Shown one piece after another: positions 32,385 through 43,305 of a stretch of 64,000 nt of DNA. The stretch's first letter is position 1. Each line of letters begins with the position of its first letter. The position numbers were made by a program, and so were the translations under genes. Under the pieces are notes generated by a model. That model was not told the DNA's origin. It was given only the letters and a program-made list of their open reading frames with translations, and searched no databases. Origin of the DNA: Odiellus spinosus (Eukaryota > Arthropoda > Arachnida > Opiliones > Phalangiidae); the NCBI GenBank assembly GCA_963920705.1, contig OY987238.1:13386183-13450182 (forward strand), read 5' to 3'.

Positions 32385-32716
32385 CAGAAGCCGATGAAAC
32401 AATCCTTTGAAGTCTACTACTCCAATGTTCCGTATAGCGCTCCTCTCTGTATGGGTAAAATTCACAATTTTACGAGATGGGAGGGGTCCTACTTCATACC
32501 CCCCTGTCTACGGAAAATTGGAAATTCTCTCTCTCCACAAACGACGACGTTTTTTTGACGAACTCCGAGGCTGCTAGAGATATTCGCTCGACGAGCTCCC
32601 ATTCCGAAAATATCTACCGTTAGGAGGCGTACGAAGTTTTGAGAATAACCCATACAGAGAGGGGTAGACAAGACCCGGGAGTAATAGACTTCAAAGGAGG
32701 GTTTCATCGGCTTCTG
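32385..32716 (-). mobile_element. MITE family A, complete copy
   Basis: 332 bp, flanked by GTAGAT on both sides (6 bp, possibly 7 with one change). Compared with consensus it has AACAATCC in the left arm, where others have AACCCTCC, and lacks a few bases in the CGAATCGCGC block (reads CGAAGTTTTGAG). Confidence 0.94.
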
Positions 32717-32782
32717 GTAGATTTAGTGGAAAAATATACTAACTCAAATATTTCGTATTAAAGATAATTTCAATACGAAAAT

Positions 32783-32830
32783 CTGGATTAAGTACTTTCA
32801 TGAAGAAACCGCGCGAAAGCGATCTTATTT
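32783..32830 (+). mobile_element. Family F left-end fragment at the border of a minisatellite
   Basis: GGATTAAGTACTTTCATGAA..CCGCGCGAAAGCGATCTTAT, then directly the first unit of the 31-bp array. The remaining F sequence is absent. Confidence 0.75.
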
Positions 32831-33226
32831 AAGATTAAATGACCTTTTTAGATTAAATTTCAATTACAAATGACCTTTTAAGATTAAATTTCAATTTCAA
32901 ATGACCTTTTTAAATCTAATTTTAATTTCAAATGACATTTTTAGATTAAATTTAAATTTCAAATGACCTTTTAAGATTAAATTTAAATTTCAAATGACCT
33001 TTTTAGATTAAATTTAAATTTCAAATTACCTTTTTAGATTAAATTTAAATTTCAAATTACCTTTTTAGATTAAATTTAAATTTCAAATGACCATTTTAAG
33101 TTTAAATTTAAATTTCAAATGACCTTTTTAGATTAAATTTAAATTTCAAATGACCTTTTTAGATTAAATTTAAATTTCAAATGACCTTTTTAGATTAAAT
33201 TTCAATTTCAAATGACCTTTTAAATA
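32826..33226. repeat. Minisatellite, 31-bp unit (TTAGATTAAATTTAAATTTCAAATGACCTTT)
   Basis: About 13 units, starting right after a family F fragment. Units vary at AATTTAAATTT versus AATTTCAATTT and ATGACC versus ATTACC. Stops in all frames; no coding potential. Confidence 0.93.
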
Positions 33227-33654
33227 ATAAATTTTGTAACTTATGAAACTTATCCTATTTGTTAAAGTACTTTTGATATTACTAATATTAGAGCGAAACG
33301 CGGTGGTTGGTTCGAAATATAGTTTCGCGGTCGGTGAGATTACAATCAGGCGAGGGGTATTCAAGTCCCCTTTTATATCGGGACTTCTCTCTAATTACTG
33401 GAGGAGCTTTTATCGCCGGGCGCCAATTTTATATTACTCCAAGAGCGTAACGCAGGATATTGAGTTCAAAGGGATACTATCACCTGATTTAAGGCCCATT
33501 TTATTATTATTTTAAGTGTAAGGGACACCGAGAATTAAGATAATGTACCATTAACCAACAGAATTCTCGGTTGTTACGGCACCAAAAAAAGAATTTATAA
33601 TTTTAACAGTGTTTTAACTATTCAATAATGTCATAATATCGTCCATTGCTATTT
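33227..33654. other. Spacer between two 31-bp arrays, with an unsupported 90-codon frame
   Basis: A 90-codon plus-strand frame (33243-33515) starts with a hydrophobic leader-like stretch (LILFVKVLLILLIL) but its ATG lies at the array edge and it resembles no family I know. CCGAGAATT / AATTCTCGG at 33519-33570 can form a 9-bp stem. Minus-strand words TTGGCGCCCGGCG and TTTGGTGCCGTAAC resemble primer-binding sites but lack LTR ends. Confidence 0.3.
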
Positions 33655-34178
33655 TAAAATATAATTTCTACCTTCCATGACAATTTAAAATATAATTTCT
33701 ACCTTCCATGACAATTTAAAATATAATTTCTACCTTCCATGACCATTTAAAATATAGTTTCTACCTTCCATGACAATTTAAAATATAATTTCTACCTTCC
33801 ATGACAATTAAAAATATAATTTCTACCTTCCATGACCATTTAAAATATAGTTTCTACCTTCCATGACAATTTAAAATATAATTTCTAACTTCCATGACAA
33901 TTTAAAATATAATTTCTACCTACCATGACAATTTAAAATATAATTTCTACCTTCCATGACAATTTAAAATATAGTTTCTACCTTCCATGACAATTTAAAA
34001 TATAATTTTAACTTCTCCTGATATTTTAAAATATAATTTCTACCTTCCATGACAATTTAAAATATAATTTTAACTTCTCCTGACAATTTAAAATATAATT
34101 TTAACTTCTCCTGATATTTTAAAATATAATTTAAACTTTTCCTGATATTTTAAAATATAATTCCAACTACCTACGACC
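33655..34178. repeat. Minisatellite, 31-bp unit (TTTAAAATATAATTTCTACCTTCCATGACAA)
   Basis: About 17 units; the first 11 are nearly identical, the last six shift to AATATAATTTTAACTTCTCC-type units. Same period as the neighbouring array, separated from it by 430 bp, with a shared ATGAC word, but otherwise different sequence. Confidence 0.93.
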
Positions 34179-34572
34179 TTTTATAATATTTAAAATTTAA
34201 TTTTAATTTCAAATTTCTAATTAAACGGTCCCCCGAAAACAAAGACACAATTTTCAGCTCAATTTCAATTTCAACAAAATCGTGCGTGTTGCAAACCCTT
34301 TAAAATCAGGGCAGCGGGAGAGTTAAATTTGCGTTGATGAAACTTTAAAAGCTCATAGTCAAGATCTTTTATACGTAGCTTTATTGTTTGGTTTGCCAAA
34401 AATATTTTGAAAGAAAAATTAACGATAAGGTCAAGTAGCGCGTATTTTAACAAAATTTATATTCCTCAATATCTAAGCTAATCGATTTTTGAAGCTTAGA
34501 CATTGAACCTTAATTAAGGTCTACAGCGAAGACGTCTTGGGAATGGGAAAGGGGTTTTTGAAATGACGTCAG
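34179..34572. other. Unassigned sequence
   Basis: No recognised repeat or gene; the 60-codon minus frame at 34271 has no visible domain. Confidence 0.3.
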
Positions 34573-35123
34573 TAGAGCTCGGAATCGGATCGATCCATTA
34601 TCTTCTGTTATGAGTATTTTTTCAGATATTTTATTTTCGGATAAATTGTTTGAACTAAAAAATATAATTTGTATATTCGTATAATTGTTAAACGTGTAAG
34701 GTTTACACGAAGATAAGCCTTCTCCGCTTTATCTATCTACAAATTACTCGTATTCAAACGTATAACGATGGATAAGAAACATTCGCGTTTCCAGAATTAG
34801 TCTAAAATATAAGAAAAATATTTCAAATTGACTTTTAATTCGAAGAATAGAAATAAAACGATAAGATTTTAAATCATCTTTTTATTCGTTATTTTTCAGG
34901 AAAAATAAATTTTGAATTAAATTTTTATCCTCGCGTATAAAGCGGATAATATTCTAAGATATGGCGGCCATTTTTGGATAAAAACGGATTATGTTTTTTA
35001 CTTTATCTTGGAATAAGTTAACTCGAATGAAAAATAGTCTATGTTTTAATCAAACGGATAATATACATCAGAATTTAATAGATTTTATCCAATTAATAAA
35101 AATTATGCGAATTCCGAGCTCTA
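34573..35123 (+). mobile_element. MITE family C, complete copy
   Basis: 551 bp, TAGAGCTCGGAATCGGATCG to GCGAATTCCGAGCTCTA, same orientation as the 1053 copy and highly similar, differing by small deletions. TA at both edges. Confidence 0.9.
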
Positions 35124-35696
35124 TACTGACTTCAATTAATTTTTAACTTTTATTTTATATTTGTAGCTTGTTGTTGAGTGCCTCTTTTTTTTTTTTTTTT
35201 TTTATTTTATCACTCGCTATTTGGTTCTAAGTTCGGTATAGGAAAGAAAAACCTAACACGTCTAGAGAATCGTAAATTTGTTTGGCGTGGCCATTGGTGG
35301 CCATAAAACAAAATATAGCTATCTTCTAGAAGAAGACTTCTTCTTGAGGCTAACTTTTGAAAATTAAGACAAATACAGCCATTTCTTTTGGCGGGGGCTT
35401 GGGTTTCACGCCCAAGTACTCTATATAAAACAAAGCAATCATTTTGGCGCCCAAACGACGTAATTTTAAGAAAAAAAAAAACATCACGTTGCTGCTAAAG
35501 AAATAAGATCTTTTTGGGGGGAAATATAATAAGCTAGCAATGTCAGTTTATTAGAAATAAAATAAACTGAAGATTAATTAGAATCTATAAAGGGTTTTAT
35601 GATTCAATATATCACGATTAAGAGATTATTCATGATGGTATCCGATAATCCTTGAAAGGGAGGGTGAAATGGAAAATTAATTCATTTTTATCAATT
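35124..35696. other. Unassigned sequence with a T19 run and one TTAA-like terminus
   Basis: About 19 consecutive T at 35185-35203. TTGAAAGGGAGGGTGAAATGG at 35653 looks like a TTAA-class left end with one changed base. Nothing else recognised. Confidence 0.35.
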
Positions 35697-36240
35697 CTAC
35701 ATTTAAATTAAGGCTTACGAATTTTCATGAAATTGAATCAAAAAATATATATACATATGTCCAGAAGCCGATGAAACCCTCCTTTGAAGTCTACTACTCC
35801 AATGTTCAATATAGCGCTCCTCTCTGTATGGGTAAAATTCACAATTTTACGAGATCGGAGGGGTCCTACTTCATCCCCCCTGTCTACGCAAAATTGGAAA
35901 TTCTCTCTCTCCACAAACGACGACGTTTTTATGACGAACTCCGAGGTTGCTAGAGATATTCGCTCGACGAGCTCCCGCTCCAAAAATATCTACTGTTAGG
36001 AGGCGTACGAATCGCGCATTTTGAGAATAACCCATACAGAGAGGGGTAGACAAGACCCGGGAGTAATAGACTTCAAAGGAGGGTTTCATCGGCTTCTGAT
36101 ATGTCATAGAACAAAATTTTCGCAATATTACGTCATCACTAAGGTCACGTGATTTCGCTATTGTTTTAATTCGCCTAAGGTTGATTCTGGCACCAGTAAA
36201 AGGTCGCTTTCGCGCGACCTTTTTCGTAAAAGTAGCTAAA
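35697..36240 (-). mobile_element. MITE family F interrupted by a family A copy
   Basis: Minus orientation: 36099-36240 holds the AGTAGCTACTTTTACGAAAA end, GTCGCGCGAAAGCGACC and the CACGTGACCTTAGTGATGAC block; 35697-35761 holds the right end (GTAAGCCTTAA, TTTCATGAAAATTCG). The GTCGCTGTAATTTTG block is largely missing between them. A interrupts at ATATGTC. Confidence 0.8.
35762..36098 (-). mobile_element. MITE family A nested in family F
   Basis: 337 bp, flanked by ATATGTC on both sides (perfect 7 bp). The empty site is known from the F copy at 44102 (CATATGTCATAGAAC). The 139-codon minus frame 35871-36290 reads through the A element into F and is not a gene. Confidence 0.95.
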
Positions 36241-36742
36241 GTAGCAACTTTTTTAATAATCCCATTTTTTTTTAAGAAAAATACTTTCACTTAAATATTT
36301 CCTAATTTTATCTTGGTTTAAAAAAAAACTTATTTCAGAAAAAAAATCAATTTTCTCTTAATGCTATTAAAGTGATTATTACACCTCAATAATTTAATCT
36401 TAAAGACTTAAATTTGGCTTTTAAGAGATAATAAAAGATTAGGTCGGATTAAAAAAAAATTAAATAAAAATCGGGTTCCATTTCTTTTAAGGGCAATTAA
36501 AATGCAAATTAAAACATTTAAGAAATTGTTTTTGCCGTTAGAGGAAGCTAATGAACGTCAAGTTTTGTTTGTTATAGCTTTTTATATTAATATTATTGTC
36601 CACGTGGTTAATATTCCGAACTCTAATTAAACTAAATTGTAATCTAATATAAACTAGCTAAAAGAATAATAAACATAATTAATTTATTTATAATCTTTGT
36701 AACACTGGTCAAACTTGAAAAATGGTAAATTCTCATTACTAT
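36241..36742. other. Unassigned AT-rich sequence
   Basis: No recognised repeat, apart from ATTCCGAACTCTAATT at about 36608, which is similar to a family C terminus. Confidence 0.3.
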
Positions 36743-37079
36743 CAGAAGCCGATGAAACCCTCCTTTGAAGTCTATTACTCCCGGGTTTTGTCTACCCCTC
36801 TATGTATGGGTAAGTTTCAAAAAGCGCGATTCGTACGCCTCCTAACGGTAGATATTTTTGGAGCGGGAGTTCGTCGAGCGCATATCTCTAGCAGCCTTGG
36901 AGTTCGTCCAAAAAACGTCGTCGTTTGTGGAGAGAGAGAATTTCCAATTTTCCGTAGACAGGGGGGATGATGTAGGACCCCTTCTAACTCGTAAAATTGG
37001 GAATTTTACCCATACAGAGAGGAGCGCTATATGGAACATTGGAGTAGTAGACTTCAAAGGAGGGTTTCATCGGCTTCTG
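36743..37079 (+). mobile_element. MITE family A, complete copy
   Basis: 337 bp, opposite orientation to the copy 640 bp upstream. The flanks TTACTAT and TTAATCT agree at 5 of 7 positions, so the target duplication has decayed or one flank was changed. Variants: CTATGTATGGGT in the left arm and GATGATGTAGG in the middle. Confidence 0.93.
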
Positions 37080-38173
37080 TTAATCTCGACATCAAAGGAG
37101 GTTAACTATTGGTCTAACCAGTGCAAAACCCCCAAAGGAATTTAGGAATTTCGGTATGTATCCATTTTATTAACCCTTTGCCGCGAACTATTTAACAAGA
37201 ATTATTTCGCATAGTCCGGGTGCTTGAAATAATTCTCGTTTAAGCTTTTAGAAAGCGCGCTTAAGGTGGAATTATCTTTTTAAATTACCTTCCTTCTCTG
37301 AGCTGATATTCGGCCAATTTTAATCCCTAAATGAAAAAGGAGTACTAGTAGCCACCCCCCCCCCCCTTTTGTGGCAAGCACCAAGGAGAATGCATCTTCG
37401 GAGACGAAATAGAAATGGTATCAATCACAGGACGTGTAGTAATTAGATCACACGAGTAATTAGCGCGTGGAGAAAAAAAATGCAAAAGTGAGTCGGATAC
37501 GATGTGGGCAAAAAAAAATTATAGTTTGGTAATTTACGCTCTGGTTTTATTACCGAAATCGTAATTAATAATTTCAACTTTTTGTTTGATTAAAATGAGG
37601 TCAAAGTTTAACCTTTTAAATCGTCTATTTAGTCAACTACGTTTGGTTAATACATCGAAATATATATTTTTTAATTACCCGAATCATTTTGCATAATTAA
37701 ATCAAACTTAAATGTCATGAAAAACATTGCATTATTAATTAATTAGTAAGAAATTTGAATTTTCAAGCGTTATTCGTATTTAAAATAACAGAAATAAAAA
37801 TTTTGTTAATACCAGTAAAATTGTCGATATTTCAACTCCATCGATAATAAATACTCCTTGTTCCGTATTTCAATCGCGAACCTAGATCTCTAATCGCGCT
37901 CCAAAAAGAAAAAAAGGGTTTTGTAGAACGATACCAAGGTATAGAATTAAAATTATCTTTAAAAACCGCTCGCTTCGAGGCTAATCTTACCTTTTAAATT
38001 AGATAATATTAAAATGGAGATAGAGAGATCTAATCTTACAAAAGCTTCCATTTGCTCAATCTTTAACACACGCAATCAAACACAAACCATTATTTCTTCT
38101 ATAAGGTTTACCAATTAATGCTTGAATAAGAAAAACCTAGTGAATTATTTAAGCACAATGTAAATAAATTAAT
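37080..38173. other. Unassigned sequence
   Basis: About 1.1 kb with no recognised repeat. A run of about 12 C lies at 37365-37376. No gene recognised. Confidence 0.3.
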
Positions 38174-38608
38174 TTAAAGGGAGGGTGTAAAGGGAAATTA
38201 AGTAATGAATGATTTTTAGTATTAAAAATAATGTAGTTTATTTTTGGAAAGTACTTTTACGAAATAGACGGCGCGAAAGTGACCTTATCAATGGTGAGAA
38301 TCAACTGCAGGTTCTACAATCACGTGACCATAGTGATGACCAGGGACAAATGTCCAGTAACCCCCCTTAAAAATTCAAAAGTTATCGGACAATGGCCAGT
38401 GACTTGCGCTTATTTCCGTAACTGGTGATGAGGTATTATTGCGGGGAATTTTGATTTTAAAAATGGTAATTATAAAATATGTATTTTTACTTTCGCTGTA
38501 ATTTTGTTCTATGACGTATTTATTGAATCGTTTTTTAACGATCAACCCGAAAATATGACTGAATTTCAATTTTAACTTAACTAAAAATTCGTTATAGCCT
38601 CACTTTAA
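38174..38608 (+). mobile_element. MITE family F with both TTAA ends, carrying a small insertion
   Basis: Left end TTAAAGGGAGGGTGTAAAGG, then GGAAAGTACTTTTACG, GGCGCGAAAGTGACCTTATC, GTGACCATAGTGATGAC, an 84-bp insertion, TATTGCGGGGAATTTTGA, TTCGCTGTAATTTTGTTCTA, TTTTTTAACGATCAACCCGA and the right end AGCCTCACTTTAA. TTAA lies at both edges (38174, 38605). With the 44102 copy it defines family F as a TTAA-flanked element. Confidence 0.85.
38341..38424. mobile_element. 84-bp hAT-like insertion inside family F
   Basis: Starts CAGGGACAAATGTCCAGTAA and ends CCGTAACTG, flanked by GTGATGAC and GTGATGAG (7 of 8 bases). Other F copies have the uninterrupted site GTGATGACGTAGTATTGCGG. CAG..CTG ends and an 8-bp duplication fit hAT. 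Inside, GGACAAATGTCCAGTAAC and GGACAATGGCCAGTGAC are imperfect direct repeats. Confidence 0.65.
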
Positions 38609-39556
38609 TTAGCATAATTAATTTAACAATAAAGATAATTAGTACAAGGCCTAGATTAATTGATTTTAAACATGTACTGATGTTGCAAAAAAAAACGAAG
38701 TAAATTTAATTTCCAGCTTTTTAAACCCCTTGAGAAATATTATTGTTCATAAAAATGATTTTTTTTTTTTCAAAAACTTCTTTAAGAATAAATTGGAATT
38801 AACCTTTCAAGACAGGAAAATAAATTGTTTTTTATGTTCCCTAAATTTCATCGCTTATTTGAAGAGACTAAAAATAAGACTGCTAATTTAAATTTATCAT
38901 TTCAAATTAGAGAAAGTTAAGAATGTCGACAAAAAATCCATAAAAAAACGTTATCATTCGAATCAGCACGTTTTTACAACGTAGTAAAAACCTAAACAAC
39001 CACTTTAACTAGGAAATAAAATCATTGAGATAAGACGGAACTTTACTTTAATCTTAGTTGTAAATTCTAATTGATTTGAACGACTTATTCCACGTAATAA
39101 AGACAATGTCTTTGTAAAGGAAAAAGACATTTAAAAAAGTATAAAAACATGCCCGTATCCCCGCCTTTACACTCGTTAACTGAAATTGTTCGAATAAGAT
39201 TCGAATAAATTCTTTAAGCGCGCGATTTTAACTCCAATTTTCACGCGCATTCTATTTAAAATCAATTTAAATTTTCAACGCGTGTGAAGCTACAGTCCTT
39301 CTCTTTAACCTATTCAGTTGTTATAGTTTATGTATAGAACTTTGAGATTTAGTGATGCAAATTAAAATTGAATCTACATCGTAGCCACAATCGTTTAGAG
39401 ATTTAAAGTGTTATTTCCCGCCATTAAATTGTATGTGTGACGACTTTAAAAACACCCCAGTCCTATGTTAACTACCAATTTAATTTAAACGTATGAACAG
39501 ACATTGTTCAAAATCAGTTTTCTGTACGTTTGAAACTTGAACATATGAAGGGTTTA
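38609..39556. other. Unassigned AT-rich sequence
   Basis: No recognised repeat or gene. Confidence 0.3.
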
Positions 39557-39877
39557 GCAGAATTAGTCTAAAATATAAGTAAATATTTCAAATTGACTTT
39601 TAATTCGAAGAATAGAAATAAAACGATAAGATTTTAAATCATCTTTTCGTTATTTTTCATGAAAATAAATTTTGAATTAAATTTTTATCCGAACGTAACG
39701 CAATGGATAATATTCTAAGATAAGGCGGCCATTTTTGGATAAAAACGGATATGGATTACGTTTTGTTACTTTATCTTCGTATAAGATAACTCGAATGATA
39801 TATTTTTAATCAAACGGATAATATACATCTATTAGATTTTATCCAATTAATTAAAATTATACGAATTCCGAGCTCTA
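39557..39877 (+). mobile_element. MITE family C, right half
   Basis: Starts at CAGAATTAGTCTAAAATATA, the middle of the family, and runs to GAATTCCGAGCTCTA. Several small deletions (for example after CATCTTTT) mark it as an older copy. The left half is absent. Confidence 0.85.
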
Positions 39878-40324
39878 AAAATGACTTAAAATAACTAATT
39901 AATAGATTAAAAAAACGCGCATAAATTATCAATTTAAGGATATAATTAATGTAAAAATTTAACGACTCAATCTTAATGATAAAACAAATATAATTACTCG
40001 ATAAATTTTAAATTCAAAACTTAGCTATAATAAACTTTAACAGCTGCAATTAACGTCCAATCAATCTTATAATATATACGAATAATAGCGGTTAACATAG
40101 TTTCACTTAAAATATTTGAAAATTTAAACTTTTGACCTTCGTGATTATTTTTTTCATGGTTCTTAGGTTCCTAAAATTCAAGCGAACATTTTCGATCATT
40201 ACCGAAAATTTTCTTCGGGTGGTCCTAAAATACTTTTGTAAAATTTCCCAAAAGAGTCGTGATCTATTCTAATCAGCGTGAAATAAAATTGGTCGCCCCT
40301 TATTTTAACAAAAACATATAGTAT
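39878..40324. other. Unassigned AT-rich sequence
   Basis: No recognised repeat or gene. Confidence 0.3.
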
Positions 40325-40962
40325 TTAAAGAGAAGGTATATGAACATGTGTTCAAATTATAGACAAGAGAACCAGTGGTAGATTACCATAATAATTTTTA
40401 TTAATTGGATAAAATCTACTTAATTCTGATGTATATTATCCGTTTGATTAAAACATAGACTATTTTTCATTCGAGTTAACTTATTCCAAGATAAAGTAAC
40501 AAAACCTAATCCATATCCGTTTTTATCCAAAAATGGCCGCCTTATCTTAGAATATTATCCATTGAGGATAAAAATTATACGCTGAGGATAAAAATTTAAT
40601 TCAAAATTTATTTTCCTGAAAAATAACGAATAAAAAGATGATTTAAAATCTTATCGTTTTATTTCTATTCTTCGAATTAAAAGTCAATTTGAAATATTGT
40701 TTCTTATATTTTAGACTAATTCTGGAAACGCGAATGTTTCTTATCCATCGTTATACGTTTGAATACGAGTAATTTGTAGATAGATAAAGCGGCGAAGGCT
40801 TATCTTCGGGTAAATCTTATACGTTTAACAATTATACGAATATAGAAATTTCATTGTTTTAGTTAAAAACAATTTATCCGAAAATAAAATATCTGAAAAT
40901 ATACGAATAACGGAAGATAACAAATTAAAATAATTTTAGTTACCATGTCATCTTCCCTTTAA
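40325..40962. mobile_element. TTAA-flanked element containing a family C copy
   Basis: Left end TTAAAGAGAAGGTATATGAA at 40325; right end CATGTCATCTTCCCTTTAA finishing at 40962. Outside the embedded C copy only about 65 bp (left) and 42 bp (right) remain. The right end is the same as the isolated terminus at 1793-1806. Confidence 0.6.
40391..40920 (-). mobile_element. MITE family C lacking both terminal repeats
   Basis: Inverted relative to 1053. Begins ATAATTTTTATTAATTGGAT and ends CGAATAACGGAAGATAAC, so the outer 15-25 bp (GAGCTCGGAAT ends) are missing at both sides. It contains a local rearrangement near 40555-40590 (GAGGATAAAAAT repeated). Confidence 0.85.
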
Positions 40963-41561
40963 ATTTCACAGTCGATTATAATTTCAGTCATTTTATTTGG
41001 AACAATGCAATATTATATAAAATTCTAATTTGAATTGACAATGTGTATAAAGCGAGGATATTGATTTATCATATGATTTGTTTATGTGAAATAATGGTAA
41101 CCTATTTTTATCAGCACTATCAATTCTAGATGAAATTGACTACAGGGAACATCTATCGGGCTCTTTATTAAAAGCTGAGCCTTAAAATAGTCGAAGTGCG
41201 CCTAAAGAGGACCCCACGGCAAATGGCCCACCCGCCTGGAGCTTACCGTGTTTTTTTAGTTTTTACCTAAAAATATTAATAATTTTAACAGAGTAATTTA
41301 ACATTTTTCGTTTACGATATTTACAACAAAAGCCAATATCGGAATAATGCAACGATTCAAAAAAGAAAAATAAATAGGAAATTCTCAGGCTTGTACGAAA
41401 ATTAGTTCTTGGTAAAACAAGTTGCGTAAGCTAAATTTGAAATTAAAAAGAATCGGAAATTTAAAGAAAGTTTAAATTAAGGATTTTATTTATAGTTTTT
41501 TTCATACTATTAAAACTCAAAATTGGAAATTTTACGCCTGTAGGTTGATGCGTCTTTTTCT
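40963..41561. other. Unassigned sequence
   Basis: No recognised repeat or gene. Confidence 0.3.
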
Positions 41562-42215
41562 AGGATTTTCTAGCTTTTTCCAGAATTTTCTAGCTTTTTC
41601 CAGAATTTTCTAGCTTTTTCTAGCACTTTGTAGCCTTTTCTAGCATTGTGTAGCATTTTGTAGCATTTTGTAGCATTTTCTAGCCTTTTTTAGCCTTATT
41701 AGTCTTTTCTATCCTGCCTTTTCTAGACTTTTCTTGCATTTGGTAGCCTTTTCTAGGATTTTCTAGCATTTTGTAGCCTTTTCTAGCATTTTGCGGCATT
41801 GAATTCTAGCATTTTCTAGCATTTTGTAGCATTTTCTAGCATTTTGTAGCCTTTTCTAGCATTTTGTAGCCTTTTCTAGCATTTTGCGGCATTGAATTCT
41901 TGCATTTTCTAGCATTTTGTAGCCTTTTCTAGCATTTTGTAGCCTTTTCTAGCATTTTGTAGCCTTTTCTAGCATTTTGCGGCATTGAATTCTAGCATTT
42001 TCTAGCATTTTGCAGCATCTTCTAGAATTTCGTAGCATTTTCTAAAATTTTCTAATATTTTCTAGATTTTTCAAGAATTTTCTAGAATTTTCCAGACCTT
42101 TCCAGAATATTCCAGACCTTTCTAGAATTTTCCCAGACCTTTCTACAACTTTCAGACCATTTCCAGAATATTCTAAACTTCTCCATACTTTTCTGCAACC
42201 TTCTAGAACATTCTG
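41562..42215. repeat. Degenerate minisatellite, TAGCATTTTCTAGCATTTTG
   Basis: Units of 15-16 bp (TTTTCTAGCATTTTG) with a longer repeated block containing TTTTGCGGCATTGAATTCTA at about 41785, 41884 and 41975, so a segment of about 90 bp was duplicated. The ends grade into TTTTCCAGAATTTTC and TTCCAGACCTTTC units. Confidence 0.9.
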
Positions 42216-42748
42216 GGAAAAGTTACGGGCATACGAACGTATATAAACTATAAATTAAATGTTTGATTATGAATAATCAAATTGCAACCATCCAAACAGG
42301 TTCAAAATAACCAAACTCAAAAACTTTAAAAATTACGTTAAGGTTTAAAAACATTATTTTGGCGCGTTTCTTTTTGATGTCTATCGAACGGTCCGTTTTT
42401 AAATTGCCTTGTTACGTTTAATTATACAAAAAAAGACTTATTTTTATTTATTGTTGGCTCAATTTGTTCGGTACTCTCAAAAAAAGATGGGCTCTTAATA
42501 GAGCTATCAAAAAACACGATTATTTTCTTTTAGAATAGAAATTGCTTAGGGATAGTTGAGAATAATTGGTTAGGCTATTTTACCGCCCACTTTTAGACTG
42601 TCTATATATACGTATCGCGTCTGATAAATTAATACGATAAATATTTTTGAATAAGCTCTTTAAAGTTGATTGCTAGGTAGATAACGATCAAGGGGGAAAA
42701 TAAAGTAATGGCTCTAATATAGATCTCAATTTTTTTTTTAATAAATTC
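42216..42748. other. Unassigned sequence
   Basis: No recognised repeat or gene. Confidence 0.3.
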
Positions 42749-42788
42749 TTAAAGGGAGAATGGAACCTAACAATTTCTTATCGTTTAA
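42749..42788 (+). mobile_element. MITE family E left-end fragment abutting a hAT-like element
   Basis: TTAAAGGGAGAATGGAACCT..AATTTCTTATCGTTTAA matches the first 40 bp of the family E arm, then breaks exactly at the CAGGGTTGCC end of the next element. The rest of E is not found after 43305. Confidence 0.7.
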
Positions 42789-43305
42789 CAGGGTTGCCAC
42801 AGATTTTTCAGATTCAAATTTCCAGGCTTTTCCAGGTTTTTCCCTGATCTTTTCCAACGATTTTCCCTGACCGTTTCGGCTAATACTACCCAATTTTTAA
42901 CCTTTAATCTAATCTATACAACTGACACGGTCAGCTGAGAATCTTTTCCGCGGACAATGATTATAATTTCCTGGCTTCTTGAAAGATCTTTAAATTCCTT
43001 GACTTTTATAGATTTTTCCCTGACCTTTTCCAAAGATTTTCCCTGACCCTTTCGGCTAATACTACCCAATTTTTAACCTTTTATTTTTAATATAATCGCG
43101 TTCGCCAAACTTTGTTGCAGGCGCATCTTTGTTCTAATCTATACAATTGACACGGTCAGCTGAGAATCTTTTCCGCGGACAATGATTCTAATTTCCTGGC
43201 TTCTCGAAAGATCTTTAAATTCCCTGACTTTTAAAAATATCTTCAAATTCCCTGACTTTTTTGGTTCATTTTCAAATTCCCTGTTTTCCCTGACCTGTGG
43301 CAACC
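42789..43305. mobile_element. hAT-like MITE family G, copy 2, internally duplicated
   Basis: Left end CAGGGTTGCCACAG is intact; the right end CTGTGGCAACC has lost its last bases. A segment from TTTTTCCCTGACCTTTTCC to CTCGAAAGATC appears twice (about 42838-42990 and 43011-43215); the second copy keeps the CGCGTTCGCCAAACTTTG block that the first lacks. This makes it about 160 bp longer than copy 1. Confidence 0.85.

Noticed and set aside
33243-33515. 90-codon frame with a signal-peptide-like start between two arrays
   Set aside because: Hydrophobic starts are common by chance in T-rich DNA, no homologous family is recognised and the ATG is at the array edge. Kept only as a note.
33400-33600. 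Minus-strand words resembling primer-binding sites (TTGGCGCCCGGCG, TTTGGTGCCGTAAC)
   Set aside because: No TG..CA-bounded LTR with promoter could be placed next to either, unlike at 28322-28617.
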